Assembly (NCBI GenBank): GCA_002360535.1
Contig: DEQR01000010.1
Location: forward strand, 1-58,894
Direction: 5' to 3'
Length of the DNA stretch: 58,894 nucleotides
From: Thiobacillus sp. UBA3361
Lineage (GTDB): Bacteria > Pseudomonadota > Gammaproteobacteria > Burkholderiales > Thiobacillaceae
This document shows positions 34,631-44,108 of this stretch, piece after piece (position 1 is the first letter of the stretch; each line of letters starts with the position of its first letter). The notes under the pieces are model-generated. The model was not told the origin of the DNA and did no database searches. It saw only the letters and a list, made by a program, of their open reading frames with translations. A program made the translations under genes and the position numbers.

Positions 34631-35554
34631 TCAAGAATTACAAGGGCTTCTGCCCGCGGGCCGGCGGCCGCGCAGCAGCGGCAGTCGCGCCCGCCCCCAG
34701 GCCGCCGGCGCCCAGGCCCAAAACGCGACCGGATCGGCCACTTCCCGCGGACAGTCCATGCCCAGAAAGGCCGCGGCGGCGCGCAATGCCGGCAGGGGCG
34801 CGCGAACATCCAGGGGCGCGGCCAGGGTCTGCTTGGAGAGCTTGTCGCCCCGCGTGTCCAGCACCACTGGCAGGTGCAGATAGGCCGGGGTGGACAGCCC
34901 CAGGCACCGCTGCAACGCGATCTGGCGCGGCGTGGAGGTGAGCAGGTCGGCGCCGCGCACGACGTGGGTAATTCCCTGCTCGGCATCGTCCACCACCACC
35001 GCCAGCTGATAGGTGAACACGCCGTCCGAGCGGCGCAGGGGGAAATCGCCGCATTCGCCGGCCACGTCGCAGCCCACCCGGCCGAGCAGGCGGTCCTCGA
35101 AAACGATCCGGCCGGCCGATACCCGCAGGCGCAGGGCGTGGTCATGATGGGAGAGTCCGGCCGCGCGGCAGGTGCCCGGATAGACCGGGCCGTCCACCCC
35201 GCGCCGGGCGGCATCGGCCAACTGCCTGCGGCTGCAGGTGCAGGCGTAGATCAGTCCCAGCGCATCCAGTTCGGCCAAGATCGCGCGATAAGCCTCGCCG
35301 CGCCGGCTCTGGTACATGACCTGGCCGTCCCATTCGAAGCCGAACGCCTCCAGGCCGCGCAGGATGGCATCGGCGGCTCCGGGCACCGCGCGGGGCGGGT
35401 CCACGTCTTCCATGCGCAGCAGCCAAGCGCCCCCCCGCACGCGCGCATCGAGGTAACTGCCGAGAGCGGCCACCAGGGAACCAAAGTGGAGCGGACCGCT
35501 GGGGGTGGGCGCGAAGCGCCCACGGTAGGGAGGTGGCGGGGCGTCGTCGCGCAC
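34631..35554 (-). CDS. gluQ: Glutamyl-Q tRNA(Asp) synthetase
   Basis: This 307-residue class I synthetase fragment resembles the GluRS catalytic core without the anticodon-binding domain. FAPTPSGPLHFGS (14-26) is the HIGH region and LSKQ the KMSKS region. Zinc-binding-like cysteines (CTCSRRQLADA and CRAAG, about 103-135) match GluQRS. It attaches glutamate to queuosine at position 34 of tRNA-Asp. It ends the msbA-GT4-gluQ gene set; the glycosyltransferase stop precedes its start by 1 bp. Confidence 0.94.
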   Translation of the reverse strand: MRDDAPPPPYRGRFAPTPSGPLHFGSLVAALGSYLDARVRGGAWLLRMEDVDPPRAVPGAADAILRGLEAFGFEWDGQVMYQSRRGEAYRAILAELDALGLIYACTCSRRQLADAARRGVDGPVYPGTCRAAGLSHHDHALRLRVSAGRIVFEDRLLGRVGCDVAGECGDFPLRRSDGVFTYQLAVVVDDAEQGITHVVRGADLLTSTPRQIALQRCLGLSTPAYLHLPVVLDTRGDKLSKQTLAAPLDVRAPLPALRAAAAFLGMDCPREVADPVAFWAWAPAAWGRARLPLLRGRRPAGRSPCNS

Positions 35555-35555
35555 C

Positions 35556-36716
35556 CTAGCGCGGGGCGGGGGTTTGCGCCGCCAGGTCGGCGTACAGGCC
35601 GCTCATCCGCTCGGCCATGTGCGCCGCGCTCCATAGCCCGGCATGTGCCCGCGCCCGTTCCGAAAGACGGGCGTGCTGGGCGGGGTCGGTGAGGACTTCG
35701 TCCACCAGGCGGGCAAAACTGTCCACGTCATCCGGGGCGATGCGGCAGCCCTCGCCTTCCAGAAGGATGTCCTTGGTGCCCATCTCCGCCAGGGCCACCA
35801 CCGGTGTGCCTTGGGCCATGGCCTCCAGGAGCACCAGCCCCTGGGTCTCGGTACGCGAGGCGAACACGAACACGTCGGCGGCGCGGTAGCAGTCGGGCAG
35901 TTCCCGCTGCCGGTCCAGATAGCCGAGAAAGTGCACTCGCTCGGTGATGTTCAGGTGCCTGGCCTCCTTGTGCATGTCCCGTTCCGCCGGCCCTTCCCCG
36001 GCGATGACGAAACAGACGTCCTGACGCGTCCCCGTCAGCCGGGCCACCACCCGCAGCAGGAAGGCGATGTTCTTCTCGAACGCCACCCGTCCCACGAACA
36101 GCATGATCTTTCGTTCGGCGGGGATGTTGTGCCTGGCGCGGAAGCCGGCGCCCTCGCCGGGGTTGAAGGTAGCCGGCGGCAGGCCCGTGGGCAGCACCTC
36201 GATACGCGTGCTCACACCGTATTCCCGCAGCGCGTCACGCATCGGCCCGGAGGGGGCGACCACCGCATCGGTGGCATTGCACTGGCGGCGCGACAGGCCC
36301 CTTGCCAACCGCTTCAGCCAGGAATGGGGCAGGATGGGCAGGTAGTGGTAGAAATATTCCTCGAACAGGGTGTGGTAGGTCTCCAGCACCGGCAGCCCGT
36401 GAAGACGGGCAAAGCGCACACCCGCGTAGTGAGCGAAGAAGGGAGTATGGATGTGCACCACATCGAAAGGTCCGGGCAGCGCCTCCAGATTGCGCCGCAG
36501 GTCGCCCCAGTCCATGAGCCGATCCTCCGGATCAAAGGAGAAACTGCGTCCGGCGACACGGATCACGCCGTCCTGCGAGGCCTCGCCATCGTAGGCCGGC
36601 ACCACCAGGGTGACCGCGTGGCCCGCCGCCAGCAAGCCATCGCGCAGGGTCTCGATGGAGGTGGACACGCCGTTGACGCGCGGATGATAGACGTCGGACA
36701 GCAGCAGGATGTTCAC
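35556..36716 (-). CDS. Glycosyltransferase family 4 (GDP-mannose-dependent type)
   Basis: This 386-residue GT-B enzyme starts (GTG 36716) MNILLLSDVYHPRVNGVSTS, with the N-terminal acceptor domain (about 1-170, DVVHIHTPFFAHYAG) and C-terminal nucleotide-sugar domain with LFVGRVAFEKN, HFLGYLDR and the EX7E motif in RTETQGLVLLEAMAQGTPVV. It resembles bacterial mannosyl transferases acting on phosphatidylinositol or glucuronosyl-lipids. It sits 5 bp downstream of msbA; a role in envelope glycolipid assembly is inferred from that. Acceptor unknown. Confidence 0.85.
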   Translation of the reverse strand: MNILLLSDVYHPRVNGVSTSIETLRDGLLAAGHAVTLVVPAYDGEASQDGVIRVAGRSFSFDPEDRLMDWGDLRRNLEALPGPFDVVHIHTPFFAHYAGVRFARLHGLPVLETYHTLFEEYFYHYLPILPHSWLKRLARGLSRRQCNATDAVVAPSGPMRDALREYGVSTRIEVLPTGLPPATFNPGEGAGFRARHNIPAERKIMLFVGRVAFEKNIAFLLRVVARLTGTRQDVCFVIAGEGPAERDMHKEARHLNITERVHFLGYLDRQRELPDCYRAADVFVFASRTETQGLVLLEAMAQGTPVVALAEMGTKDILLEGEGCRIAPDDVDSFARLVDEVLTDPAQHARLSERARAHAGLWSAAHMAERMSGLYADLAAQTPAPR

Positions 36717-36721
36717 GCCTT

Positions 36722-38470
36722 CTAGGCCTCCTGCCCGGCGGCATCGCCAAACTGGAGTGCATGCAGCCGTGCGTAAACGCCGTTGGCCGCCATCAGATCG
36801 GCATGGCGGCCCTGTTCGACGATGCGGCCCCGGTCCATGACCACGATGCGGTCGGCCCGCTCGATGGTGGACAGGCGATGGGCGATGACCAGGGTGGTGC
36901 GGCCACGCATGAGGTTTTCCAGGGCGGCCTGGATCAGCCGCTCCGACTCGGTGTCCAGGGCCGAGGTGGCCTCGTCCAGGATCAGGATGGGTGCGTCCTT
37001 GAACAGGGCGCGAGCGATGGCCAGGCGCTGGCGCTGGCCGCCGGAGAGCCGGACGCCGTTCTCGCCCACCGTCGTGGCCAGGCCCTCGGGCAGCTCGCGG
37101 ATGAAGTCCCAGGCCAGGGCGGCCTCGGCCGCCTGTCGCAGCCTTGCTTCGTCCGCCTCGCCCTGATGGCCGTAGGCGATGTTCGCCGCCACGCTGTCGT
37201 TGAACAGGGTGATCTCCTGGGACACCAGGGCAAGGTTGGCGCGCAGGCAGGCCAGGCGGATATCGCGGATATCCGTGCCGTCGAGCAGGATGCGCCCGGC
37301 GCTGGGCGTGTAGAAACGCGGCAGCAGATTGACCAGGCTGGTCTTGCCGCTGCCCGACGCACCCACCAGCGCGACGGTCTCGCCGGCGGCCACGGTCAAA
37401 TCGACCCCCGCCAGAGCCGGACGCCATTTGCCGGAATAGGTGAGCGCCACCCCGTCGAAACGCAGCGCGCCCTGGGCACGGCCGATATCCAGGGTGCCGC
37501 TGTCTTGCTCTCCCGGACGGTCGATGAGGGCGAACACCTCCTCCGCCGCCGCCAGGCCGCGCTGCAGGGAGACGGTGACCCCGGACAGCCGCTTCAGAGG
37601 CGCCGAAAGCATGAGCATGGCCACCATGTAGGACACGAAGCCGCCCACCGTGGTCTCGTTGGCCGTCGCCTGCAGGGTGGCCATATAGACGATGACCGCC
37701 AGGGCAAGGGCCGCCAGCAGCTGCAGGATCGGGCCGTGCGCCTGCGAGGCAGCGGTCTGCTTCATGGCGAAGCGGCGCGCCCGTCCGCTGGCCTCGCCGA
37801 AACGGCCGCGCTCATAGTCTTGGCCGCCGAACACCTTGATGATCTTGTGGCCGGCGATGCTTTCCTCCAGCACGTGGGTGATGTCCCCCAGGTTGCGCTG
37901 AATTTCGCGACTGGTATGGCGCAGGCGCCGACTGGCGACACGGAACACCCACAGGGCGGGGGGCAGGATGGCCAGCGTGACCAGGGACAGCTTCCAGTTC
38001 AGCCAGAACAGCCAGCCCACCAGACCGACTATGGACAGGGTGTCCCGCACCAGCGCGGTCAGCACGGTGGTGGCCGAATCGGTCACCTGGGTGACGTTAT
38101 AGGCGGCGCTGGCCACCAGCCGCCCCTTGGTGGCATGGTCGTAGAAATCGCTGGGCTGGGTGATCAGCTTGTCGAACATGGCCCGGCGCAGATCCATGAC
38201 CACCCGGTGGCCCACCCAGGCCATGGTGTAGCCCGAGGCAAACATGGCCAGGCCGCGCACCACGAACAGGGCCACCAGGGCGAAGGGTATCCAGCGGATA
38301 ACGGCCGGGTCCTTGTCCACGAAGCTGCCGTCCAGCATGGGCTTCATGAGGGCAGGCAACACCGGCTCGGTGGCCGCCACCGCCACCATGGTCAGCAGGG
38401 CCGCGGCGAACACCCGCCAATGGGGTCGCACATAGCCTAGCAGCCGGAGATAGAGGGTGCGGTTGGTCAT
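36722..38470 (-). CDS. msbA: Lipid A/phospholipid exporter MsbA
   Basis: This 582-residue half-size ABC transporter has six transmembrane helices (about 15-310) and an ATPase domain: Walker A VGASGSGKTSLVN, signature LSGGQRQRLAIARAL, Walker B ILILDEATSALD. Length matches E. coli MsbA (582). It flips lipid A-core across the inner membrane. Met 38470 (MTNRTLYLRLLGYV) is chosen; a longer in-frame start at 38581 is out of family length. Divergent from zapB-like gene. Confidence 0.93.
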   Translation of the reverse strand: MTNRTLYLRLLGYVRPHWRVFAAALLTMVAVAATEPVLPALMKPMLDGSFVDKDPAVIRWIPFALVALFVVRGLAMFASGYTMAWVGHRVVMDLRRAMFDKLITQPSDFYDHATKGRLVASAAYNVTQVTDSATTVLTALVRDTLSIVGLVGWLFWLNWKLSLVTLAILPPALWVFRVASRRLRHTSREIQRNLGDITHVLEESIAGHKIIKVFGGQDYERGRFGEASGRARRFAMKQTAASQAHGPILQLLAALALAVIVYMATLQATANETTVGGFVSYMVAMLMLSAPLKRLSGVTVSLQRGLAAAEEVFALIDRPGEQDSGTLDIGRAQGALRFDGVALTYSGKWRPALAGVDLTVAAGETVALVGASGSGKTSLVNLLPRFYTPSAGRILLDGTDIRDIRLACLRANLALVSQEITLFNDSVAANIAYGHQGEADEARLRQAAEAALAWDFIRELPEGLATTVGENGVRLSGGQRQRLAIARALFKDAPILILDEATSALDTESERLIQAALENLMRGRTTLVIAHRLSTIERADRIVVMDRGRIVEQGRHADLMAANGVYARLHALQFGDAAGQEA

Positions 38471-38569
38471 GGGTTCAGGAAAGAGGCCGGGGGGCCGCCG
38501 CTGGAGGTCGCCCGAGTCGCCCGTCGTTCGGTGTTGACGCGGCAAAATAGCGCCAATTATAGTGTCAGA

Positions 38570-38761
38570 ATGATCGATCAAATCGACGCACTGGAAGGCA
38601 AGCTCGCGCTGCTGCTGGAGCGGTACAAGGCGCTGCGCGACGAAAACAACCGCTTACGCCAGCAGGCCGTCGCCATGGAGAACAGCAACAAGCAGCTTTC
38701 CGAGCGGCTGAACGAGGCACGCGGCCGGCTCGAATCCCTGTTCAACAAGATTCCCGATTGA
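38570..38761 (+). CDS. Small coiled-coil protein upstream of zapA (ZapB/TIGR02449-like)
   Basis: This 63-residue protein is one continuous heptad coiled coil (LEGKLALLLERYKALRDENNRL, then LSERLNEARGRLESL). Small coiled-coil proteins of this kind directly precede zapA in many proteobacteria and are probably FtsZ-ring accessories. The zapA reading frame follows with 11 bp. Family name is by memory and tentative. Confidence 0.78.
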   Translation: MIDQIDALEGKLALLLERYKALRDENNRLRQQAVAMENSNKQLSERLNEARGRLESLFNKIPD

Positions 38762-38772
38762 GATCGCGCAGC

Positions 38773-39084
38773 ATGCCAGCCGAAAAACAGGTCAGTCTAG
38801 ACGTGACCATCATGGGCCGTGAATTCCGCGTCTCCTGCCCCGAACGGGACAAACAGGGCCTGCTCCAGGCTGTGGACTATCTGGACCGCAAGATGCGCGA
38901 GATCCGCGACGCGGGCAAAATCATCGGCTTGGAACGCATCGCCATCATGGCCGCCCTGAACATCACGCACGACTATCTGAACGCCTCCCCCACCGCCGCC
39001 GCCGATCAGGAGGCAAAAGCACGGCTGGCCAACCTGCACGGCCTGCTTGATCGGGTCCTGGCACCGGAAGATAATCTGTTCTGA
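38773..39084 (+). CDS. zapA: Cell division protein ZapA
   Basis: This 103-residue protein bundles FtsZ filaments. N-terminal beta domain (VSLDVTIMGREFRVSCPE), then a long helix to form a dimeric coiled coil (AGKIIGLERIAIMAALNITHDYL). The ATG 38773 is preferred; an upstream TTG at 38758 overlapping the previous stop is possible. It is followed directly by the 6S RNA. Confidence 0.92.
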   Translation: MPAEKQVSLDVTIMGREFRVSCPERDKQGLLQAVDYLDRKMREIRDAGKIIGLERIAIMAALNITHDYLNASPTAAADQEAKARLANLHGLLDRVLAPEDNLF

Positions 39085-39262
39085 CTCCCTGCCGCGTTCG
39101 CGACGGTTATGTATCTCTGAACCGATATGTAACTTGTGGTTGCGGCTAGACATTGTCGGTGTGCGCGCGGCTCGCTCCATGCGCCTGATGACGATGCGTC
39201 GCGGCCCCCCCTGAACCTCTGGGTTCGGGAAAGTAACCAGGACGGCGTGTGCGGGGAGTCCA
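39083..39262 (+). ncRNA. ssrS: 6S RNA
   Basis: In the gap between zapA and the 5-formyl-THF cyclo-ligase gene, the classic ssrS locus. The ends pair (GACTCCC 39083-39089 with GGGAGTC 39254-39260) to form the long closing stem. Inside lie CTGAACCGATAT near the 5' side and TGAACCTCTGGGTTC near the 3' side, both matching E. coli 6S conserved segments. 6S RNA sequesters sigma70-RNA polymerase in stationary phase. Ends are approximate by several bases. Confidence 0.88.
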
Positions 39263-39269
39263 CTCATCC

Positions 39270-39881
39270 ATGCCAGCCGTGTCCCCTCCCCCCACCAAGT
39301 CCGAACTGCGCCGCCAGCTGCGCCTGCATCGCCGACAGATCCCGGAAAACGTTCGCCGCCTGGCCGGCCGCCAAGTGGAAAGACTGGCCCTGCGTCATCG
39401 GTTGATCGCCAGGGGACGGCGCATCGGTTTCTATATCCCTGCCAACGGCGAGTTGAATATTTTGCCCCTGCTGAACCGCGCCCTCTGGCTGCACGCCTTT
39501 TGCTACCTGCCCATCGTCCCGCCGCGCGGCAGACGCAAGCTGTGGTTCGCGCGCATGGGCGACGACGACCACTGGTCGGTCAACCGCTTCGGCATCCCCG
39601 AATATGGCCGGCAGTTGAAGAAACTGCGCATCGGCCTGCTGGAACAGGTCTTCGTGCCCCTGCTGGGATTCGATACGCGCGGCTATCGCATGGGCATGGG
39701 CGGCGGTTACTACGATGCCAGCCTGGCCCACCTGCGCACCCGCCGCGCCTGGCGCCGGCCGAAGCTGATCGGCGTGGGCTTCGAGGCCCAGAAAGTGGAT
39801 GTCCTGCCCGCCGATCCCTGGGATATCCCCCTGGACGCGGCAATAACCGAGAAACGCTACTACCGCTTTCCCCGTCAATAA
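39270..39881 (+). CDS. ygfA: 5-formyltetrahydrofolate cyclo-ligase family protein
   Basis: This 203-residue enzyme converts 5-formyl-THF to methenyl-THF. The key segments are FYIPANGELN, LLGFDTRGYRMGMGGGYYD and GFEAQKVDVLPADPWDIPLD. The ATG 39270 begins immediately after the 6S RNA, the same locus arrangement as E. coli. It converges with and overlaps the following unknown gene by 7 bp. Confidence 0.92.
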   Translation: MPAVSPPPTKSELRRQLRLHRRQIPENVRRLAGRQVERLALRHRLIARGRRIGFYIPANGELNILPLLNRALWLHAFCYLPIVPPRGRRKLWFARMGDDDHWSVNRFGIPEYGRQLKKLRIGLLEQVFVPLLGFDTRGYRMGMGGGYYDASLAHLRTRRAWRRPKLIGVGFEAQKVDVLPADPWDIPLDAAITEKRYYRFPRQ

Positions 39882-40486
39882 CGCTGGCTGGGCGCGGGGC
39901 CGGGTAACACGGTCTTGTGCTGCGACTTCGGAAGGCGCAGCCATTGACCCTCCGGCGCCTGCCCGGTCTGCTGGCCATGCCGTTCCCTCTCCACAGCGGA
40001 CACCAGGAATAAGGATTGCTCGGGATTGACCAGGCAGTTGTAGATGGCGCTGTAGATACGGGCATCCAGTCCCGCCAGCAGCTGGCGCAGATGGAGACTG
40101 GGATCGGCGAATTCGTCCCAGTTGCGGACAGAGGCGGGGTCGATGTACCGGGCCGAGGACTTGGCAGTGGCATCCGGCCGGGCCACCGTGGCCAGCGCGG
40201 TCATGGCCCGCGGCTCGCCGATGGCCTCCAGCCATGCCGAAAAAGCTTCCGGATGCCGGAATACCTGGCCGGTGCGGCTGGCCGCCAACAAGCGTGCCAG
40301 CCACTCTTCGGGCAAGGCAGGGAAGTGTCCACGGCCCGGCTCCCCGGCACGGGCTGCCCCACTAATCCCCGGCAGGGCGTTCCAATCCGTACCCCCCGCC
40401 TGAGCCGTGTCGCCGTTGCCGTAAGCCATGCCGGAGATTGCGCCCAGCAGGAGTACAAAGAACCGGAAAAAAATTACCTGACGCAT
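39875..40486 (-). CDS. Exported protein, function unknown
   Basis: This 203-residue protein has a signal peptide (about 1-22, ending AYG-NGD). The rest is helical, with LPEEWLARLLAASRTGQVFRHPEAFSAWLEAIGEP and a C-terminal polar tail. No family was recognised and no cysteine-rich or catalytic motif seen (one Cys, in YNCLVNPEQ). Its end overlaps ygfA. Codon use looks like its neighbours. It may be taxonomically restricted. Confidence 0.65.
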   Translation of the reverse strand: MRQVIFFRFFVLLLGAISGMAYGNGDTAQAGGTDWNALPGISGAARAGEPGRGHFPALPEEWLARLLAASRTGQVFRHPEAFSAWLEAIGEPRAMTALATVARPDATAKSSARYIDPASVRNWDEFADPSLHLRQLLAGLDARIYSAIYNCLVNPEQSLFLVSAVERERHGQQTGQAPEGQWLRLPKSQHKTVLPGPAPSQRY

Positions 40487-40584
40487 AGATCAGCCAATCA
40501 AAACAACAAGATAGGGTAAAGTCAGGTGAATTTTACCATGGCGTTTTCCGTAACCCGAAAACGGCAGACCGAGGCGATAGAAAT

Positions 40585-40617
40585 AAAAAAAGGGTGGAAC
40601 CGAGGTTCCACCCTTTT
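40585..40617 (-). terminator. Terminator after the repeat-protein gene
   Basis: A perfect 11-bp stem (AAGGGTGGAAC / GTTCCACCCTT, 40590-40600 and 40605-40615) with a CGAG loop is followed on the reverse strand by a T tract (opposite AAATAAAAAA). It lies 25 bp after the stop of the repeat-protein gene. Confidence 0.92.
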
Positions 40618-40641
40618 CCCGATTGGAACTGCTGATGCCGA

Positions 40642-41325
40642 TTACTTGGCCTTGGCGGGAGCGGCCGGGGCGGCGGGAGCAGCCGGGGCCTGGGGCACGA
40701 AGGCGGCGAACGGGTTCGCCATGGTGCCGTAGGTGGCCGGGTTCAGGAAGGCACCCCAGGTACCGTAGGTCTTGGGATCAGCCGCGGCGGCCGCCCACTG
40801 GCCATACAGGTTGGGGTTCAGGGGGGCCATCATCAGGTTCAGGTTGGCGGGCGCCATGGGAGCCACGGCCCAGTTCAGGTACAGGTTGGGGTTCAGGCCC
40901 TGCAGCATCATGTTCCAGACGCGGGGATCCAGGGGAGCGCCCAGCCACTTCATGTACATGTTGGGGTTCAGCATGGGAGCCATCATGCCCAGGTAGAAAT
41001 TGGGGTCCAGGCTGGCGGCCAGCCACTTGGTGTACATGGCGGGATCCAGGAAGCCCATGTAGGCCTTCAGGATGTCGGGAGAGATGCCGGACTGGGCCAT
41101 CTTGGTGTAGGTGGCGGGGTTCATGGCCATCTGGGTCATGGCGATGTAGGTGGCCGGATCCATCAGGTTGGTCATGGCGGCGACCGCAGCCTTGGGATCC
41201 TGTACGGGCTGGACCATCTTGGCGGGATCGAGCAACTGGGCGGCGGTCTCTTCGGGGGTGGCGGAGAACGCGGATTGGGACAGGGCAGCCACAGCCAGGG
41301 CGGCGGCGATGGTGGTCAGTTTCAT
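40642..41325 (-). CDS. Exported protein of about twelve 12-13-residue D/N-P-x-x-Y repeats
   Basis: This 227-residue protein has a signal peptide (1-21, AFSA). From residue 55 to 208 it is built from repeats starting (L/M)(D/N)P, with Pro at 57, 70, 83, 95, 108, 121, 134, 146, 159, 171, 184 and 196, i.e. a regular 12- or 13-residue step. Each has Tyr (or Trp) about three residues later and Trp/Met near the end (LDPAMYTKW, LNPNLYLNW, LNPATYGTM). A flexible AP-rich tail follows (PQAPAAPAAPAAPAKAK). Cysteine is absent. I know no named family; a structural or particle-coating role is suggested by the regular aromatic spacing. RBS AGGAG precedes the ATG. Confidence 0.85.
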   Translation of the reverse strand: MKLTTIAAALAVAALSQSAFSATPEETAAQLLDPAKMVQPVQDPKAAVAAMTNLMDPATYIAMTQMAMNPATYTKMAQSGISPDILKAYMGFLDPAMYTKWLAASLDPNFYLGMMAPMLNPNMYMKWLGAPLDPRVWNMMLQGLNPNLYLNWAVAPMAPANLNLMMAPLNPNLYGQWAAAAADPKTYGTWGAFLNPATYGTMANPFAAFVPQAPAAPAAPAAPAKAK

Positions 41326-41371
41326 GGGGTAACTCCTCAACAAGTTTGTGACAGGGGGTTTGCGACAGCAG

Positions 41372-41392
41372 CAACAAAGTTGTTCTTTGTTG
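41372..41392 (-). promoter_or_regulatory. 5'-UTR inverted repeat of the repeat-protein gene
   Basis: CAACAAAG-TTGTT-CTTTGTTG, a perfect 8-bp inverted repeat with a 5-nt spacer, lies 47 bp upstream of the repeat-protein ATG. It is either an mRNA hairpin in the leader or an operator. A -10-like TATACT lies upstream of it on the reverse strand, so transcription probably reads through it. Confidence 0.5.
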
Positions 41393-41520
41393 AAGAGAAG
41401 TATAGATACGCAATATTAGTACATCCTACTATAACCAAAGGCTTTTCCAGACCCGGAACCGGTTTGTTGCCATGTCGCAACATGGGCAGGCGGGTGGGCT
41501 TCCGGACTGCGGCCTTCCGA

Positions 41521-42224
41521 TCACTCGCCCAGATACGCGGCCCTGATCTGGGGGTTCGACATCAGTTCCGCGCTGGCCCCATGGAGGGTGACTTCGCCGC
41601 TTTCCATGACGTAAGCACGCTGGCTCACATGCAGGGCCAGATTCGCGTTCTGCTCCACCAGCAGGATGGTGACGCCCTCGCCGGCGACACGGGTGATGGT
41701 TTCGTAGATCTTCTGCACCATGAGGGGCGCCAGGCCCATGCTGGGCTCGTCCAGCAGTAGCATGCGCGGCCCACTCATCAGGGCGCGGCCGATGGCTAGC
41801 ATCTGCTGCTCGCCGCCCGACAGGGTGCCGGCCATCTGCCCGCGGCGCTCGGCCAGGCGTGGAAAAAGCTCATAAACCCGTTGCCGGTCGATGTTGACCG
41901 CCGTCCGGTCGCGCCTGACGAAAGCCCCCATGTCCAGATTCTCCGCCACCGTCAGGCGGGCGAAGATGCCCCGCCCCTCGGGCACCAGGGAAACGCCGCT
42001 GGCCGCAATGGCATGCGTGGGCCGACCGGTCAGGCGCTCCCCGGCGAAGCGGACCTCACCCCCATGCTGCACCAGCCCCACCAAGCCCTTGAGGACACTG
42101 CTCTTGCCGGCGCCGTTTGCGCCGATCAGGCAGACCAGCTCGCCCTCCGCCACCGTCAAGTCCACACCCCGTACCGCCTTGATGCCGCCATAGGCGACCT
42201 TGAGCTGTCTGACTTCCAGCAGGC

Positions 42225-42228
<4 letters not shown>
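41521..42228 (-). CDS. livF: Branched-chain amino acid ABC transporter, ATP-binding protein LivF
   Basis: This 235-residue ATPase has Walker A LIGANGAGKSS, signature LSGGEQQMLAIGRALMS and Walker B MLLLDEPSMGLAP, in the short LivF form. It works with LivG, M, H and a binding protein to import leucine/isoleucine/valine or related amides. Its ATG overlaps the livG stop by 4 bp. Substrate could be urea or amides instead. Confidence 0.93.
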
Positions 42229-43001
<773 letters not shown>

Positions 43002-43004
43002 GAG

Positions 43005-44108
43005 CTAGCCGCGCGCGTCGTAAAGGCTGGCCTGTTCCTGCTCCGCCACACCGTCCTCGGCGGCGAACTCGCGCTTGCGCTGGCGCGACGGGATCAGGCC
43101 GGCGGGCCGATAGACCATCATCAGCACCAGGGCCAGACCGAACAGGAGCATGCGCAGATCGGAGGGATCGACATAGACATGGCCGAAGGCATGCCGCTGC
43201 CAATCGCCGATGTAGCGCAGGGCCTCGGGCAGCACAGTGAGCAGCACCGCGCCCAGGATCACGCCGGGGATATGCCCCATGCCGCCCAGCACGATCATGC
43301 ACAGGATCAGGATGGACTCCCACAGGTTAAAGCTCTCCGGGCTGATGAAGCCCTGGAAGGCGGCGAACAGCCCGCCGGCCAGTCCGCCGAAGGTGGCGCC
43401 CATGGCAAAGGCGAGCAGCTTCAGGTTGCGGGTGTTCACCCCCATGGCCGCGGCGGCCACCTCGTCCTCCCGCAGGGCGGCCCACGCCCGGCCGATGCGG
43501 GAATCCTGCAGGCGCATGGCGATGAAGATGGCGGCCAGGGTGAAGGCCAGGAACAGGTAGTAAAAGAGGTAGGTGGAGGGCAGGCTGACGCCCAGCACCT
43601 GTTGGGTGCCGGCGAAGCGGAAGCCGCCCAGGGCCACCGGGTCGATGAGGTTGATACCCTGGGGGCCGTTGGTGATGTTCACCGGCGCGTTCAGGTTGTT
43701 CATGAAGATGCGGATGATCTCGCCGAAGCCCAGGGTGACGATGGCCAGGTAGTCGCCCCGCAGGCGCAGGGTGGGCGCCCCCAACAGTACCCCGAACAGG
43801 CCGGCCAGCGCCGCCCCCAGGGGCAGCACGGCCCAGAAGGGCAGATGCACGCCGAAGTGGGGGCTGGCCAGCCAGGCGTACAGGTAGGCCCCCAGGGCGT
43901 AGAAGGCCACGTAGCCCAGGTCCAGCAGGCCCGCATAGCCCACCACGATGTTGAGGCCCAGGGCCAGCATCACGTACAGCAAGGCGAAATCCAGCACCCG
44001 CACCCAGCTGTTGCCCAGGGCCGCGCCGGTCAGGAACGGCAGGGCGACGAGCAGCACGCTCAACCAGAAGAAGGCGATCTGCGGTTTACGCCGCATGCGC
44101 TCAAGCAC
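43005..44108 (-). CDS. livM: Branched-chain amino acid ABC transporter permease LivM
   Basis: This 367-residue polytopic membrane protein has the HAAT permease motif (GFGEIIRIFMNN, then AAMGVNTRNLKLLAFAMGATFGGLAGG). It overlaps livH by 8 bp. About 10 hydrophobic segments are seen, with a basic cytoplasmic tail near the C terminus. Confidence 0.93.
   Translation of the reverse strand: MLERMRRKPQIAFFWLSVLLVALPFLTGAALGNSWVRVLDFALLYVMLALGLNIVVGYAGLLDLGYVAFYALGAYLYAWLASPHFGVHLPFWAVLPLGAALAGLFGVLLGAPTLRLRGDYLAIVTLGFGEIIRIFMNNLNAPVNITNGPQGINLIDPVALGGFRFAGTQQVLGVSLPSTYLFYYLFLAFTLAAIFIAMRLQDSRIGRAWAALREDEVAAAAMGVNTRNLKLLAFAMGATFGGLAGGLFAAFQGFISPESFNLWESILILCMIVLGGMGHIPGVILGAVLLTVLPEALRYIGDWQRHAFGHVYVDPSDLRMLLFGLALVLMMVYRPAGLIPSRQRKREFAAEDGVAEQEQASLYDARG

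Noticed and set aside
36761..38440. Long forward frame opposite msbA
   Set aside because: Shadow of msbA; no recognisable motif, and composition (Gln/Gly/His) is that of an antisense frame.
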